A stretch of 64,000 nt of DNA, from assembly GCA_029204225.1 (NCBI GenBank), contig CM055109.1:48506599-48570598 (forward strand), in the 5' to 3' direction. A program made the translations under genes and the position numbers. This stretch comes from Diphasiastrum complanatum. Taxonomy: Eukaryota; Streptophyta; Lycopodiopsida; Lycopodiales; Lycopodiaceae. Under the pieces are notes generated by a model. That model did no database searches. It saw nothing but the letters and a program-made list of their open reading frames with translations, and had not been told where the DNA came from. This document shows, piece after piece, positions 1 through 12,346 of the stretch. Each line of letters begins with the position of its first letter. The stretch's first letter is position 1.

Positions 1-745
1 CCTGACGATACGGAGTTGGTGTGCACGGTGCCGGGTGGGTCTGAGCTTCGTGGAGAGCGAAACGACCAAATTTCGATATTTGGTAAGTGTAGGCTTGATT
101 TTTTGCAATTGTTGACATTGAGCTGTAGGCAACCAAATCGAGCGTAGTTTGGCTCTAGACCACCTTTCTTCACGCCCACAGTGATTTTTACAGCATCAGT
201 TTCAGCCGTCACGACACGCCTAGCGAGATTTGAACACCACATTCCAAATGCTTGTGTATTTTGGCCATTTCCACATAATGGCTTGTTGGAAACCGAGTGA
301 GGTGATGTCTGAGCCTAGAATGCATTTCCACATGCTTGCACAGACTCCTATGACCTCCGTTCCGCCCGTCTATGTCCGTATCACAAATTTCAATTTTCAT
401 GCCCTGATTCCATACTTTTTAGGGTTTAGGCGTGGACCATCATGCAAACATCTGCTAGGGGCGCGGTTTAGGCCCACACTGCACTCCTTTATGCCTGCAC
501 GAACTTCGACACTAACGTCAGTCGCCTGTTATCCCTCATACAGAAATTATTCTATCCCACGCCCTAATCTCATGTTCTTCTTTGGCACTTGATATAATGT
601 GTGAACTGGAATCGTTCTGATGTATGCTCTGGTATTTTGAGCCCTATTTGAGCTCGGTAATGTTGTTCAATGCAATGTATTTTTTTTTCTACTGAACGTT
701 TGCCTGATTATTTGTTGTTTGTAGGTTTAGGGTCGTGTTGATACG
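1..745. other. Unassigned upstream region
   Basis: No gene recognised. A clean splice-donor match (TTG then GTAAGTG) lies at 82/83, and two reading frames upstream of it are open from base 1, so 1-82 could be the end of an exon that begins before the window. A polypyrimidine stretch followed by TTTGTAG at about 718-724 is a plausible acceptor for a 5' untranslated or leader exon of the hAT gene starting at 746. Open frames at 209-592 overlap each other on opposite strands and show no known domain. Confidence 0.35.
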
Positions 746-3700
746 ATGCCAATGTGGGACCGAGGCCTTTGGGCCGAGGTTGAGCTTACCGACGGGGATG
801 TGAGCACACACCATGGCTCAGGCACCCACAGATGGAGATGCTTGCATTGCGGTGGTCACTTCACGAGATCACTCACCAGGGTTAGGGCTCACTTGCTGCG
901 GGTCAGAGGGCCAGATGGGCGGACATTGGGCATATCTGATTGCCCCAGGATTTCTGATGAGGATCTGCAGAGGTTGTCTACCATGTACGGGCCTGCTACT
1001 GCATCACAGGGTTCTAGACAGGGACAGGCAACAGGAGCAGCTACAGGTAGGCATGCAGGAGGGCTCACAGGCAGACAGGCAGGGCCTACCATGGATATTG
1101 GGCCCAGTACATCACGGGCAAGGCATGGTATAGCTGCAGGGCGTAGTACATCATGGGTTGGGCATGGTAGAGGTGCAGGGCCCAGTACATCACGGGCAGA
1201 GCATGGTACAGCTGCAGGGCCCAGTACAGCACGGGCGGAGCATGGTTCAGGTGCAAGGCCCAGTACAGCACCTTCAGTTCCATCCGCAGCAGCAGCAGGA
1301 CCATCAGATGAGCATGTTGGTTCAGCAGCAGCGGGTGCTTCTCGACCCTCCTCCTCGGCAGCAGATGCACCACATGCTTCGGCAGACGTTGCCAGAGAGA
1401 GTGACACACCCACAGATCAGCCATCCGTTGGGCATGCTAGACCACGAGCACCATATACACAGCAGAGAGGGGTTAGGCCCAGGCAACAGACCCTTGATCG
1501 ATGCGGCTGGCAGAGAGAGCAGCAGGCCCGTTGCACTCGACTGTGTGGCCAGTTCTTTTACGAGTGCGGCATTGCCTTTGCTGTTGCTGACACTTGGGTG
1601 TTCAGGGAGTTCTGTGCACAGATGGCGGCCGTGGATGCTACATGGACACCTCCCAGGCGAGAGGCACTACGAGGGAGGTTGCTTCGTCAGGAGGAGGAGA
1701 CCATCACGCGGGAGTTGAGTTCCATTCGCTCAGCTTGGCAGCAGTAAGTAACTTGTCTTTGTAATCTCTTTGCATGTGTTTAGGATTTACTGGTGCCGTA
1801 ATTTTTGCATGTAGCTAATGGGTGTTTTGCGGCAGGTATGGATGCACGATATTGAGCGATGGATGGACCGACATTCGTCGACGATCCGTCATCAATGTCT
1901 TGGTTTCTTGCCCGCTTGGCACAGTATTCCTACGTGGCGTGGATGCCACTCGAGGTGGTGACGCCATCACAGCCGATTTCATATGGGAGGTCATTAGAGA
2001 TGTTATTGCTGACATCGGAGATGAGCACGTGGTTCAGGTTGTCACCGACAACGCCTCGAACTGCAAGCAGATGGGCGAGATTATGATGAGGGAGCACCCC
2101 AGCATTGTGTGGACACCTTGTGCTGCACATTGCATAGACTTGCTCATCCATGACCTGTGTGCGCTTCCATGGATTAGAGAGGTATAGTTTGTTCTATTTG
2201 CTATGCTTTCTTCCTTCGATGCTGCTAACCACATCTCAACTACTGTCTAAACTTTTTTACTGGGTGTTTGTGTTGCAGATCACTTCTACGGCCATGCGCC
2301 TGGTCACTTTTGTCACCAGGAAGAGGCGTGTGTTGGCCCTGTTCCGCACCTTCTCCACCCTAAACCTGAAGAAGCCCGCACCCACACGCTTTGCGTTTTA
2401 CTTCTTGGTGCTAGAGCGATTGGTGGTGGTGAAGGATGCATTGCGGCGGATGGTTTCCAGCGTGGCCTTCCGGGACTTTACAGACCTCCCCCATTCGGCA
2501 TTTTTCCAGTCCACTGTGTACGACGACGAGTTCTGGAGAGCTGCTGAGGAGATTAGTGGGATCCTACTACCCATTTACAGAGTGCTGCGTCTGGTAGACC
2601 GTGAGGGGTGCACCCTCGGTCTCATTTACGAGTTCATGGAGCACATCGGCGAGGGGATTCTGTTGTCAGCCTTGGACGAGCATAGGTATGACTCTTCAGT
2701 GTCTAGTTTGTTGTTTCTCACTCGAGTCTGATGCGTTTCTTTTATGCTATGGTTTAGTGATTGTTGTAATTTGTCTGTTGCAGGAGGCGCGAGATCTCAC
2801 GCATCTGGGAGGCCAGATGGGACTACTTCCACCGACCCATCCACGCCGTAGCCCACATGTTGCACCCCTTGTGGCGCTCTACGCAAGAGAGGGACGATCC
2901 GGAGCTGCACCGGGGATGGGTGGAGTACACGGAGCGCGTATGGCCCGGACTAGGTACGTGTGAGAAATCGTTTGGTAGCAATGTTACTGCAGTATTGTAC
3001 TCATTGGTAGTGTCTGAATTTGAGGGGTCCTACATGTGCCATGTTCTTCCTTTTGCCAATAGGTCCGATGCTGGCCAACATTGCAAGCCAGCTGCTCGCA
3101 TTTGAGTGCTTCCAGTTTCCTTTCGATGGAGAGCAGAGTCGGCGGAGGGAGGATCAGCTGAGGCCCGTTACATGGTGGTGCATCCACGGGCGCAGCACAG
3201 GTGACCTGAGGCGATTGGCTGAGAGAGTCCTTGCACAGGATTGTTCTGCAGGAGCTTGTGAGCGGAATTGGAGCACCTGGGCCTTGTCTCACACGCAGAA
3301 GAGGAATAGGTTGTCCATCGAGCAGTGTAGGCGGTTGGTGTTTGTGAACACCAACGGCCGTATGCTGAGGCGCACACGAGGAGAGGGTCAGATGCTCGAG
3401 ATGAGTCACATCATCACCCCTTTTTTCTTGGTATGCTTTGATGAATTGATTTTTTTTCAAAATATGCAGTGAGTTGCACAATACCTGCCTAACAACAATG
3501 TATTGTTTTTGGTTGTAGGTGGACCCCGACACTTGCTTGGTGGATTCGATAGCTGCTGCTCCTCGGGCACCACCCACACAGGAGGAGATGGATGATGAGA
3601 TCCATAGAGAGCTCTACAGACAGGCACAGGCTGACGCACGGGCTTTACGGCGGCAGAGGAGGACAGAGAGGCAGAGGGAGAGGGCTGAGGAGGGAGATGA

Positions 3701-4295
3701 CGAGGTCTCGGAGGGTGGAGAGATGCTCGGGGCAGACTATGTGGAGGAGGAGGAGTGGGTTGAGGGAGATACAGAGGAGGACGAGGAGATGTGGGCGGAG
3801 GCACAGGGGGATGACCTGGCTGACCTGCTGGTGGACCCTGATGCAGAGACAGAGGAGGAGCCAGCCATTCCTGCACGTAGGCCTAGGGGGAGACCTAGAG
3901 GTTCTAGGAGGGGGGGGCTGAGTACTCTTTTTGTAGACAGGAGTGGAGCATCACAGGCAGTCGTCGGCCAGGCATCATCACAGTGGGTAGGGCCATCCCA
4001 TGGCGTAGGGTTACGGCCACCTGACACACAGGCACGACGGAGTAGACACAGGGCTGGGGGCAGCCAGATGGGGGCCAGAGGAGGGGAGAGAGGCAGAGGC
4101 AGAGGCAAAGGTAGAGGCAGGGAGAGGGGGGTGGTCCAGAGCCAGGGCACGCAGCAGGGATCTAGAGCACGCAGCAGAACCAGGGCCACACCACGACATA
4201 TGGCTCCCTCCAGTTCCGATTCATCTGCGGACCCATGGGATCTGCAGTCCACAGATTCGGATGATTTATCCTACCATGACTCTGACGAGCCTTAG
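746..4295 (+). CDS. hAT-superfamily transposase gene, six exons, apparently intact
   Basis: Exons 746-1743, 1836-2181, 2279-2685, 2784-2953, 3063-3430 and 3519-4295 join in phase (donors GTAAGT, GTATAG, GTATGA, GTACGT, GTATGC) into 1021 residues with no stop. Residues 30-66 form a BED-type zinc finger (W30, C32, C35, H49, C66), followed by a Gly/Ser/Ala-rich linker to about residue 230. Exon 2 has the DUF659/hAT catalytic core signatures ILSDGWTD and VVTDNASNC, then TPCAAHCIDLL. Exon 5 carries the hAT C-terminal dimerisation signature CERNWSTW...RNRL. Exon 6 is a long acidic tail followed by an Arg/Gly-rich stretch, longer than in most hAT transposases. The protein would bind element ends and cut and paste DNA in the nucleus. 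I did not find terminal inverted repeats or an 8-bp duplication, so an autonomous element and a domesticated copy are both possible. Confidence 0.85.
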
Positions 4296-4460
4296 TTATA
4301 TAGTTTTCATTACGTTCATGGAACATCATTGTACCCCTTTTTGGTGCCATGTGGCCCGATATTATATATTATGATGATCCTATTCACAGCATTGTCGTGA
4401 TTCAGTATTGTTCTTTGTGGTTTTAGTTCAGTAACTTCGGTTTTATGGTTTATGATTTAT

Positions 4461-5721
<1,261 letters not shown>

Positions 5722-5850
5722 GAGGAATTTGGATCCAAATCCAGATTGGACTTTGGAGGATCTCAAGGTTGAACTAAATGCACTCCAAGAAAAATTGAAT
5801 GGCTCAACATTGCTTCACTTGGATCACCCTTTACCAAAGAACTCTTCGAT
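5722..5850 (+). CDS. GLE1: GLE1 exon (N-terminal DPxPxW motif)
   Basis: Acceptor ACAG at 5718-5721, donor GTATGG at 5851. The exon encodes RNLDPNPDWTLEDLKVEL followed by a short helix ending near LPKNSS. This resembles the Arabidopsis N-terminal stretch with D-P-x-P-x-W and an acidic helix containing EKxLNG. An in-frame stop at 5708-5710 rules out extension upstream without splicing. The exon starts with one base of a split codon and ends with two (AT), which fits the exon at 20766. It is not the first coding exon, because no start codon is available. Confidence 0.8.
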
Positions 5851-8190
5851 GTATGGCCTTTTTTTTCAGGCAATCTCATGTATGCACTTACATTGTTTCT
5901 TCATAATGTCATTTCCATTATTTAGAAGAATTTTTGCTCAGTAATATCTTTGAGACCTAACTGAGATTTTGGCTCTTCGCGTGCTTTTTCTATAGCCAAG
6001 ATGTATATTATGTGATTCTAAATAGTTAGTGGTTTACCGTGTTGGTTGTTTGCATATGGTCTAAAATCACCAACTCATCTGAAGAAATATTGGTTGCAAA
6101 TTGAATTCAATCTTTTAGGCCTCTATTCATAATACTAGTTGAAATTATGTGACTAAACTGCTTGTTACAATATTGAGTACAATTCACATTATATGTTCTC
6201 TTCTAAACTTTTATGATAAGTCATGACTTTAGTCTAATCAAGTTATCAACTAGGGTATTCATAGTCAGCATATGTTATTGTTAATCTCGTAGTTGTCCTA
6301 AAAGTTTCTAAGGCTTTTGATGTTCCTCCTCTTAATTATTTTTGTGGTACATATTTGTCATAAGAAATGGGGACAAGAAGTCTCATTGAATTGATCAATT
6401 TAAGTGTTCGACTAAGCTGGCATAGAAGTAAATAGCAAAACCCAACTAGTTATTTGATTTTAAAGCATGCTAGATAGCAGTTTTTTGATGAATAGTATTG
6501 GTAACTTCAGCTGCAACAACAAATCTTCCTTGGAATTGGGAAGCAACATCAAGATGTATAAAAACCACGCCGAAAGACCATTAAGGTGTCGAAGAAATTG
6601 GGATGCGATCATATATTTAGTTAGATGAGTCCTTGAAATTACGAGCAAGATGCTCTTGAGTAGGTTGAGCAATAGGAGAAGAAACAAGAACATATCAGGT
6701 AACATTAGATTTGGCAAAGGTATCTCTATGGGATTGCGATAAACTTGAAAAACATAGCCTCAAGGTTAGAATCAGATTTTTTTAAGGCAGTCATGCAATT
6801 GAGATCAAATATCATTCGAAGATGAATGATAGGTGGTAGGCATGGGGAATGGAGGACTACTAGCAGAAATTAGATTCAAACGGAAAGGAAACAATAGAAT
6901 GTGCAGTGGATGGCAAAAGGTACAAACATAACTCAGTAGGGCAATGATCTAGTCAATGGACAACAAAGAGGAAGGACAAAAAAATTGCAGGAGGTGGAGG
7001 ACCTTAAATTGGGTTGTGGGAAAACGGGGGGGGGGGGGGGGGGGGGGGGGTGGTAGGGATAAAATGGGCGTATAGAGACAAAACGGTTAGAAAACAGTGC
7101 AAAAGGAGCTATAGGGGGGCAGAAGGAGATTGTGTAGGGTAGCAAGGGTTGAGGAAGTGATGGAGGCGGAAAATGACACAATGTTACAAGATTATCTCCT
7201 TAAGCTTGTCTCTCTAACACTAGCTGATGATAGAATGAACACTCTTCTCATATATAGACCGCTATTGCAAGGCCTTATTATCTATTATTATTTTTGGTCT
7301 CGGCAAGTTTGATTAGGCATTAAGCAATTTTCTAGGTCTCTGACCTTTTTGAACTAGTATGGTCTTATAATTTCTCCGTTGTGCCCCAATATGGCATAGT
7401 GACCCACTTGATTATCTCAACAACTTGCAGACTAGCTTCTCATCATGCCTCGACTGACTTCGACATTGACACTAGGCCCATGTCGGTAATTCTTTATCTT
7501 GCATCCCTAACAACTTGTCATACGGTCTCACCAGTTTGCTACTATGATAACACTAAAGTAGACCAAGTGTGGATAAGACATGTAGGTTGATCCTTAATAG
7601 TGTTTGGTGGCCTACACTTTAGAAAGATAAGCAACATTATGTGGAATATTTTCTTGAAAGAAAGAAGAAGGATATGTAGGGTACTCAAGGGTATATAAGA
7701 TTGAAAGGTACATTTCAAGTGTGGTCATATTTTGCGAGTGTAGTACACCTTTGAACAAAAAGGAAAAGAAGTGAATAAAATCGAAAGTATTATAGCCTAG
7801 AAGACAACAATTAAATATGAATCTTTAGAGAACATAATACTGTTAAATAGCAATGATCACTCTATTAACCTATTTTAAGGTCACTGTTAGTTTGAGACAA
7901 TGGCTGGAAGAATGTCATAATAGAAGTTGTGACTGCTAAATGTGACGGTCTCTGATGAGCTGAGTATGTATGTGAGTGAATAGATGTGTGTCAATGGCTA
8001 GCTGTCAAGGCAGGTCTCATAATCTTTGGATGGTGTCTTTAGTCTCAATGTTTGAAAGGACTGTGTGGATCATCCTATGAGTTTGACTTCGCCTCTATCG
8101 GAAGTTGATGTCTAGATAAAAGCGAAGTAATCGGGGACTACATCTGGGCAACATTGGAACTTGTAGAATGACACGTCTCACTGTGGTTTG
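5851..8190. other. GLE1 intron, no element recognised
   Basis: AT-rich intron sequence with scattered stops in all frames. Antisense open frames at 6460-6717 and 6933-7181 show no recognisable domain; the second is Pro-rich because of the adjacent G tract. Old, decayed repeat DNA is likely but I cannot name it. Confidence 0.45.
7026..7050. repeat. Poly(G) tract, 25 bases
   Basis: An unbroken run of 25 G on the + strand inside the large GLE1 intron. It could fold as a G-quadruplex in DNA or pre-mRNA (inference) and is prone to length error in sequencing. Confidence 0.9.
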
Positions 8191-8194
8191 CACA

Positions 8195-8340
8195 GAATGG
8201 AGTTGCAGAAAGAAAGAACCGTTCTATTGTGGAAACTGCTAGGAGCATGCTTAAAAGTAAGAATCTTCCAAATTATTTTTGAGGTGAAGCAGTTAAAACA
8301 ATAGTTTATCTTTTGAAGGAGTCCTACTAAAGCAATAGCG
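8195..8340 (+). pseudogene. Ty1/copia integrase scrap
   Basis: Translates as NGVAERKNRSIVETARSMLK followed by PNYF and then stops, the classic copia integrase core ending. Only about 45 codons remain. It abuts the hAT fragment that begins at about 8343. Confidence 0.85.
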
Positions 8341-8342
8341 AT

Positions 8343-8702
8343 TCGAAGTGCACAACATTCTCTTTTCCGACCTCCTCAGTGGCCTGTGAGATATACTCAC
8401 ACAATCTCCTGCCATCCAATGCCATGGCATCGGTCCAACCATCTGATATTATAGTGCATCCAAACCTAAAACATTCGACAACAGTTTCAACTAAGTAAGT
8501 TGCAAATTTGGAGATCGAAAGTTCAAAGTTAGAAACTTGAAAGTACTAATTTCTAAAGTAGTAAGTGCAAAGGTTTTGAAGATGTAAGGTTACAGGTATA
8601 CCTCGCCCATGACTTCCTAATGGGTTGTAGGTCAACATTCACGGACTGCCGCTCAACATGTAGCTCTCTTGTCCTCAACTGCTCCATGGTCGGGCCCTCC
8701 CA
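8343..8702 (-). pseudogene. hAT transposase fragment, downstream half (split by inversion)
   Basis: On the minus strand the sequence reads EGPTMEQLRTRELHVERQSV, then LQPIRKSW, then TIISDGWTDAMALDGRR and ATEEVGKENVVHF, the same order as the DUF659 region of the intact hAT gene (ILSDGWTD ... VVQVV). It starts abruptly at the LINE junction near 8702. Its upstream half is found in the opposite orientation at 11470-11632. Internally it has lost sequence between the SDGWTD block and the ENVV block. Confidence 0.8.
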
Positions 8703-11469
8703 CTCATAATATACAGGGCACCTAATTATAAAGTGCTCCTCAGACTCCACCTCACCTAGAGAGCAAAACTGGCAAATCTGCTCCTCTCTGGGAATACCGT
8801 GGAACCTCCCAGTCTCAATAGCTAGCTGATGAGAGGACACCCTGAGCTGCCCCAATGTGAATCTGAGGCAATGTGACAGTCCCGAGTCCAAGTAGCGCGG
8901 CATGACCGGGTCCCTAATGCATCTAGCTCCAAGAAATGAGTCCGGTAGAAAGCTGGCTTAACCCCTAACTGGTTACGCCAAGTCCGCTCTAGATATGCGC
9001 GATAAAGGAAGCGTCTGATATACTGATGTGTGCCAGAGGGGAGCTCTGTGATGGAGATGCCAAATGATACAAGTAGGAGGTGAGAGGCCTGAGAGAACCA
9101 CTGGGTTGTTTGTGTTTGAGACCAACACCACATCATCAGCATAAAGGAGGATAGCAATCAAGATGTCACCAAGCCTGCAGCCAGTACCACCACCCTGTGT
9201 AATGACTCTCTCCAACTCATCAGTATACAAGCCAAAGAGGACTGGTGAGAGGGAACAACCCTGCTTCACCCCAATAGTGCTCCAGATGTGCTCAGATATG
9301 CCACTGCTATGCTGGAAACAACCAAGGACACGCTCATAAAGTGCCATCGCAGCAAGAACAATGTCGGTGGAGAAGCCGAGGTCTCGAAGTCTCTGGATGA
9401 GCAGTGAGCGAGGAATAGAATCAAAGGCTTTCCTGAAGTCCACAAAACAACAGTAAACTCCTGTGCTTAGCCTCCTCAATCAAGGCTCGCAATGTGAAGA
9501 TGTGATCTGCTGTGGAATAATGTGCTCTGAAACCAGCCTGACCCATGGCATGTAGTCTCCTAATCTCCGCCTCTGAGCTCACAACAGACTGCAGTATAGT
9601 ACCATATAATTTCGCCAGGACATGTCCGATCATGATGGTGTGGTAGTTACTCGGAATCATGGGGTCACCATTCTTATGGATGGGGTGGATAATGTTAGTG
9701 CACCAGGGAGACGGAAAGCCAAAGACAACTGCAGAGTTAAGAAGGGTGGCTATAATGGGGGCGAGTAAGTCAGAGGCATGGGAAAGGAGCTCAGATTCAA
9801 GGTCTTTGATATCTCTGGCTTGGTGGGACTTCAGCTTCTTAATGGTCACAAGTACCATGTCAGATGTGAAAAAGGAGAACGCAAGTGGCCGTGGAGATAT
9901 GGCGATAGGTGAATCGGTAGGAACCGCGTACAGGCTAGTAGCATAATCAGTCCATATGCAGAGGTCTTCCAGGAGAGGTGGTGGAGAGCGAGGAATGAAC
10001 TCGCGCCAGAAAGCGCCCGAAGAAGAGCTGAAAAGAAGGTCAATGAGACGTTTCCCTTCAGAATCATCATGGGAACGTTTCTTACGGTGGAGAGCACGAT
10101 GGTAGGAGCGTCGGGAAGATCGAAGCAGATGTGGGGCGTGGATGCCTGAGTGGGTTACTGACTAATGGAGAGAGTGGTACGATACTGCACCAGGGAGACG
10201 GAAAGCCAAAGACAACTGCAGAGTTAAGAAGGGTGGCTATAATGGGGGCGAGTAAGTCAGAGGCATGGGAAAGGAGTCAGATTCAAGGTCTTTGATATCT
10301 CTGGCTTGGTGGGACTTCAGCTTCTTAATGGCCGCAAGTACCATGTCAGATGTGAAAAAGGAGAACGCAAGTGGTCGTGGAGATATGGCGATAGGTGAAT
10401 CGGTAGGAACCGTGTACAGGCTAGTAGCATAATCAGTCCATATGCAGAGGTCTTCCAGGAGAGGTGGTGGAGAGCGAGGAATGAACTCGCGCCAGAAAGC
10501 GCCCGAAGAAGAGCTGAAAAGAAGGTCAATGAGACGTTTCCCTTCAGAATCATCATGGGAACGTTTCTTACGGTGGAGAGCACGATGGTAGGAGCGTCGG
10601 GAAGATCGAAGCAGATGTGGGGCGTGGATGCCTGAGTGGGTTACTGACTAATGGAGAGAGTGGCACTCAGTATCCTACCAAGGAGGGTGTAGTGGTCGAG
10701 GTGTGCGTCGGGTCTTTCTGGCGTGGGGTTTTGTGGAGAGGGTTAATGATGCGGCCGTGTGGAGAGAGGTGCTGAGGAAATCAGCCTGGGTGTCGATTGG
10801 ACTGTCATGAGGAAAGGAGTGTAAAAGTGAAGCTAAGGACTGCCGGTATAGCGGCATGTGAGTGGGGTCAAATGTGTACGTGGGTGCTCGGGTAAGTGTG
10901 GGTAGTGTAGATGGATGAGTGGGTGGGAGGTGGCCGATATCGAAGGACAGAAATGAGTGATCAAAAAGGGTGGTGGGGAAAATGTGGAAGTCAGACACTG
11001 TGGGTACAAAGGATGGTGACCCCATGAGATAGTCAACGACACTATGTCCTCCACTGTGAGGGTGGCATGTGTAACTGTCTGAATGTGGCCAGCAGGGTAA
11101 GCCATTATAAATGGCTAGCTCATGTGCCTCTCCAAACTGCAATAAGTGCTCACCATATGAAGTAGTAGGTCCAAAACTATCCGCGGAGGTCCTGGTAACT
11201 CCAAGCATATCACTATCCAAGGCACGAACACGTAGCTGATCAGTGGTGTCGAAGAACTCTATTTGTCGCGAAGATGTCCGAGCACTAAAATCCCCTGTGA
11301 GAAGAATAAACCCCCGCTCTGAAAATCTGATAATATCTGGTGAGAGGTCCTGATATGGAGATCCAATACCCTCAGCAAAAGACGAGGACTCTGGTGGAAA
11401 GTAACATGCTACAATAAAAAGATCTCTATCCAAGCCAATATCCTGACCCACGATGCGGTAGAGGACATG
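8703..11469 (-). mobile_element. LINE A, ORF2 portion (lies inside inverted segment)
   Basis: Minus-strand order: endonuclease (11469-10675; LLTGDFSART, GGHSVVDYLMGSP), linker, reverse transcriptase (9858-8973; YCCFVDFRKAFDSIPRSL, IGVKQGCSLSPVLFGLY, LLYADDVVLVS), and C-terminal zinc motif ending CPVYYE at 8703. Frameshifts lie near 9420-9480 and 10600-10680. A stretch of about 650 bp present in LINE C is missing at about 9105-9120. A tandem duplication of about 480 bp occupies 9699-10665. The coding region stops exactly where the missing 3' part resumes on the opposite strand at 11633. Confidence 0.88.
9699..10665 (-). repeat. Tandem duplication inside LINE A, two units offset by 487 bp
   Basis: The segment 9699-10178 is repeated nearly base for base at 10186-10665. 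Both start with a GCACCAGGGAGACGG motif and end with GTGGGTTACTGACTAATGG. Only a few substitutions are visible, so the duplication is later than the element's own decay. It disrupts the linker between endonuclease and reverse transcriptase. Confidence 0.9.
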
Positions 11470-11632
11470 TGAGAGGCAAGGATGTTTTTGTGGCAGCCTT
11501 CCAACAGTCACATAGAGATGCAGCTACTATTGCTGTTAGGAGGTGCTTTTACTTGTGCGACCTCCCTTTTCATGTGGCACAGACCCCTGCATGGAGGGAT
11601 ATGATACAAGCAGTATCTCGTATCGGTGTGGG
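11470..11632 (+). pseudogene. hAT transposase fragment, upstream half (split by inversion)
   Basis: Encodes DVFVAAFQQSHRDAATIAVR and CFYLCDLPFHVAQTPAWRDM, then IQAVSRIGVG. This is the segment that precedes the E-G-P-T...LR block in hAT transposases; compare FFYECGIAFAVADTWVFREF in the intact gene. It ends at about 11632, where LINE sequence takes over. Its continuation (EGPTMEQLRT) lies inverted at 8702. Confidence 0.8.
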
Positions 11633-12290
11633 CGATATCATTGCCTGTTCCGAGAGATGCCTACCACTTTACGCTCTCTCATAGCTTATGAGGACCCACG
11701 GTGTGTCGCTCTGATGGTACACGAGATGTCCAGACTACGGAGAGGTTTATACGAGACACCCCAACATTTTACCTCACAGCCATTGATTACTTCGTTCTTT
11801 ACTAGACGGAGATCGTGTGATTTAGTACCTGAGGATGAGGATTATGATGATGATGACGACGAGGATGATGGCCGCTCTCATGCTCATAGAGATCAGAGAC
11901 AATGTACCTCCCACCATCATGTTACCACTAGGATTACTAGACATTCTACGCAAAGGCGTACTACTACACATGCACGTGCTCATGTTCATAGACGCCGCCG
12001 GCAGGCTCCAGTGCTTTCCCATTCTGTGGCTCGCATTACATCTTTTTACAGCATCAGCACAGCAGCAGCAGCGCAGCCTTGACATCTTACCCTAGATACA
12101 TATGATTAGTATGCGCACTCTTGCACACGTGTCTATTTTAGTTTGCACTAGATGTTTTCTTTATTACAGTTTGGAGACGTTTTTATACGCTCCCATGGTT
12201 ACCACATACATGACATGTACTTCATTAGTCTTATATGCCTTTTGGCATGGAAAAGACATTAATAAAGCTTTCTTTCTTTCTCTCTCTCTG
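11633..12290 (+). mobile_element. LINE A, 3' end and tail
   Basis: Resumes the LINE ORF2 at RYHCLFREMPTTLRSLIAYE (in LINE C this directly follows CPVYYEIRG) and continues through an Asp-rich then Arg-rich C-terminus to a stop at 12083-12085. A 200-bp 3' untranslated region shared with LINEs B and C follows, ending in ATTAATAAAGC and a TTTC/TC tail. Confidence 0.88.
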
Positions 12291-12346
12291 TCTCTCACCC
12301 CCCTCGCTCTCCCCCCTCTCTTCTCTCGCCCTCCTCTCCCACCTCC

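Noticed and set aside
889-1424. Minus-strand open frames opposite hAT exon 1
   Set aside because: Low-complexity shadows of the Gly/Ser/Ala-rich linker.
3457-4252. Minus-strand open frames opposite the last hAT exon
   Set aside because: Shadows of the acidic and Arg/Gly-rich coding on the + strand, with no domain of their own.
8703-12290. LINE A explained by twin priming (5' inversion during insertion)
   Set aside because: The order (inverted upstream part, then direct 3' part) fits twin priming, but the hAT element is broken at the same two points in a reciprocal way, which twin priming does not explain. One inversion explains both.
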